Assembly (NCBI GenBank): GCA_016709575.1
Contig: JADJMM010000015.1
Span: forward strand, 1 to 64,000
Direction of reading: 5' to 3'
Length of the DNA: 64,000 nucleotides
From: Sphingobacteriaceae bacterium
GTDB lineage: Bacteria > Bacteroidota > Bacteroidia > B-17B0 > Aurantibacillaceae
Shown here piece by piece: positions 48,223 to 54,817 of the stretch (positions are counted from its first letter, which is position 1; each line of letters starts with the position of its first letter). The notes beneath the pieces were generated by a model that worked only from the letters and a program-made list of their open reading frames with translations, ran no database searches and had not been told where the DNA came from. The position numbers and the translations under genes are program-made.

Positions 48223-49493
48223 GTGAAGAAAACTTTATTTTTACCTATCCTCCTGCTAAGTTTAAACTTAAACGCTCAGGACACAACAAAAACTCCGGAA
48301 GTTAAAGCAACAGAAGTTCCGGTTGCAAAAGCAGAAACTCCCAAACCAAGTTCAAAAAATCCTTATTTCAATTTTAAGAACGGATCAGGTTTTCAACGCC
48401 GGACAGCTCTTATTCCATCAACATCAGATTCAGGATGCAAAACAGAATGTTAATGAATTCTATTTCTGACGAAGACCTTAATCCGTCAAGTTTTGAATTT
48501 AGAGTAAGGCGTTGTCGTTTGAGTTTTACCGGTCACGTTTATAATCCCAAATGGAGCTATTATTTGCAACTTTCTTTTTCAAGAGGTGACATGGATTGGG
48601 ATATGAATCAGGCTTCAAATATTAATACTAGTCCAAATGTTGTTAGGGATGCGGTGGTTTATTATAAACCTGTTAAATCACTTCAGCTTGGAATTGGTCA
48701 AACAAAATTACCCGGTAACAGACAACGTGTTGTATCTTCAGGCGCTTTACAGTTTTATGATCGATCTCCCGCTAATTCCAATTTTACTTTAGATCGTGAT
48801 TTTGGCGTGTTCGCTAATTACAATGTCCATATTGGCAAAAAATTCAAAACTATTATTAAAGCCGCTATTTCTTCCGGCGAAGGAAGAAACTCATCAACAA
48901 GCGGTCCGGGTTTAGCGTACACAGGAAGAATTGAATTATTACCATTAGGTGATTTTACTGATGGTGGTGATTATTTTGAAGGTGACGTGGCACGTGAAGA
49001 AAAACCAAAATTCTCTTTAGCCGGAGGCTATCATTTAAATGACTTAGCTGCCAGAACTCAAGGTCAGCTAGGAAGAGACCTTTACGAAAACAGAAGTTTC
49101 ACTGTTTTTATTGCTGATGTTTTATTTAAGTATAAAGGATTTGCAGCAAGTTGTGAATATTTAAGAAGGGATTGCACAAAACCAATTACTAAAAATAGTG
49201 CAGGCGCAACCAGAACTGTAATTGAAGGTGATGGCATCAATTCACAATTAAGTTATTGCTTTAAAAACAGATGGGAAATTGCGGTTAGACATACTTTAAT
49301 TTCTCCACATAAAGATTTATATACCAGCCTTAACGAAAACGAACAATATGGTCTTGGTTTAACTAAATATGTAATGAAACATAAGGTTAAGGTTCAAGGA
49401 AATGTATTTTATAACAGAGATAGAAATTTGGCTACCCGTGTTGAAAGCGGTAAATATTTCTTTGGGGTTTTACAGCTTGAACTAGGGATTTAA
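48223..49493 (+). CDS. OprO/OprP-type phosphate-selective porin, one frameshift
   Basis: Outer-membrane porin of about 423 residues. GTG start at 48223 with signal peptide KKTLFLPILLLSLNLNAQ, then a Pro/Lys/Thr-rich linker. The frame breaks in the T4 run near 48388; with one more T it continues FSTPDSSYSINIRFRMQN. The porin blocks follow: FEFRVRRCRLSFTGHVYNP, WSYYLQLSF, GIGQTKLPGNRQRVVSSG, FTLDRDFGVF, and the final strand YFFGVLQLELGI with a C-terminal hydrophobic residue. These are typical of the phosphate/pyrophosphate-selective porin O/P family. It lies 64 bases upstream of the PiT transporter. Both genes have Pho-box-like promoters; the PiT repeat overlaps this gene's stop codon. Confidence 0.87.
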
Positions 49494-49534
49494 CATTAAC
49501 TTAACATAGGGAATACCGATAAAAAATAGCTTTG
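49489..49534 (+). promoter_or_regulatory. Pho-box-like repeat and -7 box of the PiT gene
   Basis: TTAACAT at 49490 and TTAACAT at 49501 are perfect 7-bp repeats 11 bases apart, the first covering the porin stop codon. A perfect -7 box TAGCTTTG starts at 49527, exactly 26 bases after the second half-site. ATG at 49557. Confidence 0.75.
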
Positions 49535-49556
49535 TCATCATCTTAAAAACACTTCT

Positions 49557-50963
49557 ATGTTTGGATTAACTACCGGCCTGGCCATTTTACTAATTGCATG
49601 TTTATTATTAGCATGTTTTTTCGAATTCATTAACGGATTTCACGATACTGCAAACGCAGTTGCAACCGTAATTTATACTAACTCGATGAAACCAACTGTT
49701 GCAGTTGTGTACTCAGGTATTTTAAATTTTATTGGTGTATTAACAGGTGGTATCGCTGTTGCTATGGGAATTGTGAACTTACTCCCCATGGAAGTTTTGG
49801 TAGATTCCAACGTTGGACATGGTATAGCTATGATTCTTGCTTTATTACTTTCTGCTATCATCTGGAATTTCGGTACTTGGTATTTTGGAATTCCTGCTTC
49901 AAGTTCTCATACTTTAATTGGTTCAGTAATTGGAATCGGTTTAGCATTTAATTTTTTACCAGGCGATATGGGCTTTACTGCTGTTAACTGGGACAAAGCA
50001 AAAGATACAGGTTTAGCATTATTACTTTCGCCTTTAGCGGGATTTAGTTTAGCCATTATCATGATGTTTGTTTTTAAACGTTTTATTAAAAACGAAACTA
50101 TTTATAAAGAACCAATTCCCGGCAAAACTCCTCCTATCTGGATTCGCATGTTGCTTTGGATGACTTGCGGAATGGTAAGTTTCTTCCACGGACAAAACGA
50201 CGGACAAAAAGGAGTTGGAATTTTAATGATGATTTTAATTGCAATTTTACCCGGACAATTCTCTTTAGATGAAAAAATAAATTTACAGAGTGTCAACGGA
50301 AATGTTTTTGAAATTCAAAAAATCGTTGCTGCAACAGACACAACACAATTCGGCAAAGATGAATTTAAACATTACAATAGCATTAAAAAACATGCCGCTT
50401 CTTATTTTGCAGCAGTAGGCGCAGAAAAAACACGCGCTTCTGAAATTGCTTTAACAGATCGTTTCGAATTAAGAAAAGATGTTGTTAAATTAACTAAGGG
50501 TGCTGAAAAATTATTAAAGAGCCCGAACTTTGCTATCTCAGCAAAAGATTCAAAAAAATTAAAAGCAGAAATTAAAGAAGCAAAATTATTAGTGGAATTC
50601 GCACCAAGCTGGGTAATTATTTTAATTTCTATTTCATTAGGTTTAGGAACCATGATTGGTTGGAAACGCATTGTAAAAACAATTGGAGAAAAAATTGGTA
50701 AGCAACACATGAGTTACGCTCAAGGTGCAAGTGCTGAAATGGTTGCTTCTGTAGGTATTGGAATGGCATCAGCTTACGGACTACCGGTTTCAACTACACA
50801 CATGTTATCTTCAGGTATTGCAGGTTCAATGGTTGCTAAAAAAGGATTAAAGAATTTACAAAAGAAAACCATTACCACTATTGCATTAGCATGGGTATTA
50901 ACTTTACCTGTGACAATGGTTTTATCAGGTGGATTGTTTTTAATATTCAGAGCTTTATTTTAA
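49557..50963 (+). CDS. Low-affinity inorganic phosphate transporter, PiT family
   Basis: Inner-membrane phosphate symporter of 468 residues. The duplicated PiT signature is present: FINGFHDTANAVATVIYT near residue 25 and YAQGASAEMVASVGIGMAS, then YGLPVSTTHMLSSGIAG near residues 385-425. The first half also has WYFGIPASSSHTLIGSVIG and FFHGQNDGQKGVGILMM. A soluble insert of about 110 residues (about 240-345, Lys-rich) sits between the halves. Membrane helices flank both signatures. It is last in the phosphate island under a Pho-box-like promoter, which is unusual given the low-affinity reputation of PiT proteins, and ends in a terminator. Confidence 0.94.
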   Translation: MFGLTTGLAILLIACLLLACFFEFINGFHDTANAVATVIYTNSMKPTVAVVYSGILNFIGVLTGGIAVAMGIVNLLPMEVLVDSNVGHGIAMILALLLSAIIWNFGTWYFGIPASSSHTLIGSVIGIGLAFNFLPGDMGFTAVNWDKAKDTGLALLLSPLAGFSLAIIMMFVFKRFIKNETIYKEPIPGKTPPIWIRMLLWMTCGMVSFFHGQNDGQKGVGILMMILIAILPGQFSLDEKINLQSVNGNVFEIQKIVAATDTTQFGKDEFKHYNSIKKHAASYFAAVGAEKTRASEIALTDRFELRKDVVKLTKGAEKLLKSPNFAISAKDSKKLKAEIKEAKLLVEFAPSWVIILISISLGLGTMIGWKRIVKTIGEKIGKQHMSYAQGASAEMVASVGIGMASAYGLPVSTTHMLSSGIAGSMVAKKGLKNLQKKTITTIALAWVLTLPVTMVLSGGLFLIFRALF

Positions 50964-50984
50964 TAGACACTATTTTGTTTAGTG

Positions 50985-51016
50985 AAAAGCCTTGTCGTTT
51001 CGATGAGGCTTTTTTG
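50985..51016 (+). terminator. Terminator after the PiT gene
   Basis: AAAAGCCT (50985-50992) and AGGCTTTT (51006-51013) form the base of a 13-bp stem with two G-T pairs, closed by a TTT loop and followed by a T-run. Confidence 0.85.
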
Positions 51017-51030
51017 TTTACGGACATTTC

Positions 51031-51164
51031 CTTCTCCTACGAGGAGAAGGTGGCAGCCGAAGGCTGACGGATGAGGTTACTTCTTAACGAAGACAAGTTT
51101 CTTTTCTTCGAAGTAACCTCACCCACCACGCAAGCGTGGTCCCCCCTCTCCTCATAGGAGAGGG
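51031..51164. repeat. Compound palindromic intergenic repeat (134 bp)
   Basis: Three nested hairpins: CTTCTCC/GGAGAAG at 51031-51049, a central arm with GGTTACTTC and GAAGTAACC, and CCCTCTCC/GGAGAGGG near 51144-51164. The arms contain GGCAGCCGAAGGCTGACGG and CCACCACGCAAGCGTGG. I recognise closely similar strings as common intergenic repeats of Bacteroidota and other bacteria. It fills most of the gap between the PiT and AHSA1 genes. Confidence 0.7.
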
Positions 51165-51216
51165 AAAATTTCTTCTTCTAAAATTATTTCATACATTTAA
51201 TTTAAAATCTCTTCAA

Positions 51217-51588
51217 ATGGAATCTCTTAAAACATCCATCACTCTTCCTGTTTCGGCAGAAAAATTATACAAAGCCTGGTTAAGCAGTAAAGAACATTCT
51301 TTATTTACAGGCGCTGAAGCAAAAGCAAGCAGCAAATTAAACGCTAAACATTCTTCTTGGGATGGCTACATCTGGGGAAAGAATTTAGAATTAAAAGCAG
51401 GAAAGAAAATTGTACAATCTTGGCGCACGTCCGAATTTCCTGAAGATGCTCCTGATTCTATTCTTGAAATTACCTTCGAAGAAAAAGCCGGGAAAACAAA
51501 ATTGAATTTATATCACCACAACTTACAAAAAGGCGATGCCAAAAAATATAAAAAAGGTTGGAACGATTTTTACTTTTCGCCGAGTTGA
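51217..51588 (+). CDS. AHSA1/SRPBCC-domain protein, C-terminus clipped
   Basis: Small START-like (Aha1/SRPBCC) protein of 123 residues from the ATG at 51217. It has SITLPVSAEKLYKAWLSS, SKEHSLFTGAEAKA, WDGYIWGKNLELKAGKKIV, SWRTSEFPEDAPDSILEITF and the terminal helix start KKGWNDFYFSPS. Relatives usually end a few residues later (DYYFxPLKEYF-like). The clipped end coincides with the point where the convergent SDR gene also loses its C-terminus, so a deletion junction near 51583-51592 is likely. The ligand is unknown. Confidence 0.8.
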   Translation: MESLKTSITLPVSAEKLYKAWLSSKEHSLFTGAEAKASSKLNAKHSSWDGYIWGKNLELKAGKKIVQSWRTSEFPEDAPDSILEITFEEKAGKTKLNLYHHNLQKGDAKKYKKGWNDFYFSPS

Positions 51589-52175
51589 TGCATTGAGAGA
51601 AATATTTGTTTTTACTTTACCCGGACAAACCATTAATACTTTAATCCCTTTGCTTTCTGTCTCTAAACGTAAACTTTCGAAGTAACCGTGCAAGGCATGT
51701 TTAGCTGCTGAATAAGATGACCGTAAATAAAAACCAAATTTTCCGGCAATAGAACTTACTACAACAATATGTCCGCTTTTTTGTTTAAGCATATAAGGTA
51801 AAACTGCTTTGCTTAAATTTACTGAGCTGAAATAATTTATTTCAAATAATTTTCGTTCCGCTGCTTCGTCAGTTTTCATTGCTTCTTCGCGCTGACTTTG
51901 TCCCCGTTATTTATTAAGATATCAATTCGTCCGAATTTGTTCATCACCTGCGCGGCTAGTCCGCTTGCTTTTGATGTGTCCGATAAATCAAAAGGTAAAA
52001 TCATGATATCTAAATCAGGAAGTTTTGTAAGTGCTGCAACACGTTTTAATTCATCTTCTCTTCTTGCCGATAAAATCAATCGCGCTTCTTTTTTTGCAAA
52101 CTCTAAAGCTAAAGCTTCGCCAATACCTGAAGAGGCACCGGTAATCCAAATTACTTTATCTTTATATTTGCTCAT
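51585..52175 (-). pseudogene. Short-chain dehydrogenase, truncated C-terminus and one frameshift
   Basis: SDR family oxidoreductase with Rossmann fold. It has VIWITGASSGIGEAL (cofactor), ARREDELKRVA, ILPFDLSD, IDILINNG (structural Asn), HIVVVSSIAGK with the catalytic Ser and SSYSAAKHALHGY with Tyr and Lys. A frame break near 51885 separates the N- and C-terminal parts. After VKTNISLNAS the family normally has about 60-80 more residues (substrate loop and last strands). Instead the frame runs into antisense of the AHSA1 gene. All catalytic residues remain but the end is missing, so the gene as given is incomplete. Whether this is a genuine deletion or an assembly fault cannot be told from sequence. 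Confidence 0.75.
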
Positions 52176-52903
52176 TTACTAAGTAAATCTACGATTTGTT
52201 TTGATTTTATCTCTCTAATACAATGACAATCTTTTGATTTTCTACAATCACTACAATCTTTATCCAACACCAAATGCTTTGCTTTCTCTCCTACAGGCAT
52301 CCATCTTCCGGGGTGAATCGGACGCATTGGTGCAAATAAACCAATCGCTTTTTTACCTAATGCCGAAGCAATATGCAGCGGACCAGTACTTGCCGCCACT
52401 AAAGCATCAGCATTATTGATAAAAGAAATAAATTGTTTTAATGTCAACTTACCGGTTAAGTCGGTTACGTTTTTATGTTTTTCGAAAAGCAACTTGGCTT
52501 GTTCGCCTTCTTCTTTTGTTCCACTAATGAAAACTTTGAATTTATTTTCAGGAAGAGAATTAATGAGTTCCGAAAAGTTTTCTAATCCCCACTCTCTCGC
52601 ACTACCTTTTGATTTTGGATGAAGAATGACATTTGTTCTTGTTTTATCAATTAGCTTTAACCATTCTTCCGGAAGCGATTGTGTCTTAGTAAAGCCATAA
52701 TAATTATTAATATCTTCTAATTTTACATCCGTAGGAATATTTAAAAATTTAAGAAGTTTAAAATTTAATTGCGATTCATGTAAGTCGGAATTTTTCGGAA
52801 AATGCTTTTTAATATAGCCCGCCATTGGTAATGTCAAAACAACATCGCCAATACTGTCGGTGCGACTAATAATAACAGAAAAATTATCAGGCAGTTTTTG
52901 CAT
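52172..52903 (-). CDS. Family 9 glycosyltransferase (heptosyltransferase-like), internal in-frame deletion
   Basis: LPS-core type GT9. The N-terminus SVIISRTDSIGDVVLTLPMAGYIKKHF is the family start, and the C-terminal half has VILHPKSKGSAREWGLENFSEL, FISGTKEEGEQAKLL, AASTGPLHIASALGKKAIGLF and MRPIHPGRWMPVG with a Cys-rich segment. The protein is only 243 residues where about 340 is normal. The N-terminal domain jumps from HFPKN straight to SDLHESQLNFKLL, dropping the roughly 95-100 residues that usually complete the first Rossmann domain, without a frame change. It overlaps the upstream GT2 gene by 17 bases. Function as given is doubtful. Confidence 0.8.
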   Translation of the reverse strand: MQKLPDNFSVIISRTDSIGDVVLTLPMAGYIKKHFPKNSDLHESQLNFKLLKFLNIPTDVKLEDINNYYGFTKTQSLPEEWLKLIDKTRTNVILHPKSKGSAREWGLENFSELINSLPENKFKVFISGTKEEGEQAKLLFEKHKNVTDLTGKLTLKQFISFINNADALVAASTGPLHIASALGKKAIGLFAPMRPIHPGRWMPVGEKAKHLVLDKDCSDCRKSKDCHCIREIKSKQIVDLLSK

Positions 52904-53650
52904 TATATAAATCGCGTAATTTTTTATATTTTAAATAAGTAGCGTAAGCCGAAATCTTAGAAATAGAATATCCGGCTTTGCCATCCAAAAATCCTAAATG
53001 CAAAATGTAATGATCAATAAATTTAGCAATAGGATTCACAAACAATTTAAACACATTCGATTTCTTTCCCTTTTCGTAAAACGCTTTGGAAGCAATATTC
53101 GTAAAATATTCTACTTGTTTGTAATGATCTTCTACACTATAATAACTATAATGCAAAATATCTCCTTTCAAATGGCCGGTGTTTTTATCGCCATCAAACA
53201 TGTCATACTTATCGTGAGGATTTGTTCCGCCCCATTTTCCTTTGCGGCTATCCCACAAACGTAATTTTTTATCAGGATACCAATTACAATGCCTTACCCA
53301 ATGTCCACAATAATTCGTTAAGCGGTTCATATAATAACCATCTTTGGTCCAATTACTTTTTACTTCAAGAATTGATTTTTTAGAGTTTCATCTAAAGCTT
53401 CATCCGAATCTAAAGACAAAATATGCGGATACTTCGCAAACGTAATAGCTTTGTTTTTTTGTTCAAGGTGGCCTAAAAAATCTTGATGATACACATTAGC
53501 GCCGTAACTCTTACAAATTTCTTTAGTTCTATCGGTACTGCCCGAGTCTAATACCACAATTTCATCGGCGATATCTTTCACTGAGTCTAAACAACGACCA
53601 ATGTTTTTTTCTTCGTTAAAAGCTATTATAACTACCGAAATTTGAGGCAT
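52887..53650 (-). CDS. GT2 of the WaaE/KdtX type (LPS core), one frameshift
   Basis: Cytoplasmic glycosyltransferase of about 254 residues. The N-terminal frame has ISVVIIAFNEEKNIGRCLDS, VVLDSGSTDRTKEI and HILSLDSDEALDE (the DxD-like metal site). After a break near 53355 the frame continues NWTKDGYYMNRLTNYCGHW, IRHCNWYPDKKLRLWDSRKG and the membrane-associating C-terminus PIAKFIDHYILHLGFLDG. This matches the LPS-core glucosyltransferase branch (WaaE/KdtX). It pairs with the overlapping GT9 gene downstream, supporting a lipopolysaccharide core role. Confidence 0.82.
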
Positions 53651-53681
53651 TACACAAAGTTAATAATATAATACTATTCCG

Positions 53682-53689
53682 TACATTTG
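53682..53689 (+). promoter_or_regulatory. -7 box 5 bases before the nitrilase ATG
   Basis: TACATTTG matches TAnnTTTG and ends 5 bases before the ATG at 53695, implying transcription starts at or next to the start codon. The divergent GT2 starts at 53650. Confidence 0.5.
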
Positions 53690-53694
53690 TCATA

Positions 53695-54492
53695 ATGAAA
53701 GTTACGCTCATCCAAACCGCCCTTCATTGGGAAGACCGCCAAAAAAACCTGGCGCATTTTGATGCATTGGTAAACTCTATTACAGAAACTACCCATTTAA
53801 TTGTGTTGCCTGAGATGTTTACTACAGGTTTCACAATGAATCCGGCTAAATTAGCAGAGCCCAGTAATGGTGAAGCCTTAGCTGCCATGAAAAAATGGGC
53901 ACAACAAAAAAACGCAATTGTTACAGGAAGTGTATCTGTTGAAGATGGCGGAAAATATTATAACCGCTTATTTTGGGTAGAACCAAATGGTAATTTCAGT
54001 ACTTACGATAAACGTCATTTATTCCGCATGGCAGGTGAAGACAAACACTACGCCATGGGGACCAAAAAATTAATTACCAAATTAAACAACTGGCATATTT
54101 GTCCTCAAGTGTGTTACGATTTACGTTTCCCGGTTTGGAGCAGAAATACTTTCAAGAAAACTAACGGTGTGCCAACCGCGGAGTACGATGTTTTGTTGTA
54201 TGTAGCCAATTGGCCAGAAGTTCGTTCTTACCCTTGGAAACAATTATTAATTGCCCGTGCTATCGAAAATCAATGCTACGTTATTGGCGTAAACCGTATT
54301 GGCGAAGACGGAAATAAATTTGCGCACTCGGGCGACAGCATGGTGATTAATCCAAGAGGTGAAATCATCAGTAAAACTCTTCCCAACCAACAAAGTATAG
54401 AAACTATTCACCTCGATAAAACTTATTTAGAAGATTTTCGAATGACTTTTCCTGTTGGGATGGATTCGGATGATTTTAATTTAATTTCGTGA
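53695..54492 (+). CDS. Nitrilase-superfamily omega-amidase (YafV-like)
   Basis: Carbon-nitrogen hydrolase of 265 residues with the complete Glu-Lys-Cys triad: Glu in LIVLPEMFTTGF, Lys in YDKRHLFRMAGE and Cys in ICPQVCYDLRFPVWSR. YVANWPEVRSYPWKQLLIARAIENQCYV and DSMVINPRGEI are further family blocks. The closest branch is YafV/Nit2, omega-amidases that hydrolyse alpha-ketoglutaramate or 2-oxosuccinamate in metabolite repair. The cytoplasmic enzyme is uninterrupted. Its stop (TGA) overlaps the GTG of a GNAT remnant. Confidence 0.9.
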   Translation: MKVTLIQTALHWEDRQKNLAHFDALVNSITETTHLIVLPEMFTTGFTMNPAKLAEPSNGEALAAMKKWAQQKNAIVTGSVSVEDGGKYYNRLFWVEPNGNFSTYDKRHLFRMAGEDKHYAMGTKKLITKLNNWHICPQVCYDLRFPVWSRNTFKKTNGVPTAEYDVLLYVANWPEVRSYPWKQLLIARAIENQCYVIGVNRIGEDGNKFAHSGDSMVINPRGEIISKTLPNQQSIETIHLDKTYLEDFRMTFPVGMDSDDFNLIS

Positions 54493-54646
54493 AACCCATT
54501 TTAGAAACAGAGCGTCTTTTACTTCGTGAATTTACTCTCGAAGACGGGCAACTCTTAATAGATTTAAACAAAAAGAAGACGTTGAACATGGTGACAAAAT
54601 CTATAAATTTCGTTTGACAAATACAGAGTATCAAAGTTCCAATTGA
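54489..54646 (+). pseudogene. Remnant of a GNAT acetyltransferase with large internal deletion
   Basis: GTG at 54489 overlaps the nitrilase stop (GTGA). The first 27 codons read KPILETERLLLREFTLEDGQ and LLIDLN, the standard N-terminus of RimJ/RimL-type N-acetyltransferases. In another frame the last 20 codons before 54646 read HGDKIYKFRLTNTEYQ, typical of the C-terminal strands of the same family. The roughly 110-120 residues between, including the acetyl-CoA site, are missing. A REP-like repeat follows immediately. Not functional as given. Confidence 0.65.
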
Positions 54647-54652
54647 AGAAGA

Positions 54653-54740
54653 AGCGTGAGCGATTGTAGTGGAAAGCCCGGATCCGCCTAAGGCGGAGAG
54701 GACTTGTAACGTAAAGCGCGACCCGAAGGGGCACGCCCTA
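54653..54740. repeat. Intergenic repeat with AAAGCCCGGATCC and AAAGCGCGACCCG blocks
   Basis: This GC-richer stretch holds GCGATTGTAGTGGAAAGCCC, a CCGCCTAAGGCGG hairpin and GTAAAGCGCGACCCGAAGGG. I recognise this layout from repetitive intergenic elements in other Bacteroidota genomes. Its composition differs from the AT-rich surroundings. It sits between the GNAT remnant and leuS. Confidence 0.55.
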
Positions 54741-54773
54741 ACCCTTTTACAACAAAAAACCAACTAATTTCCC

Positions 54774-54804
54774 CTTGCTACGCTCTCAAAATCTGCTATC
54801 TTTG
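54774..54804 (+). promoter_or_regulatory. leuS promoter
   Basis: TTG at 54774-54776 and a perfect -7 box TATCTTTG at 54797-54804 are separated by 20 bases, fitting the Bacteroidota consensus. The ATG is 13 bases downstream. Confidence 0.65.
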
Positions 54805-54817
54805 TAAACGAAATTTT

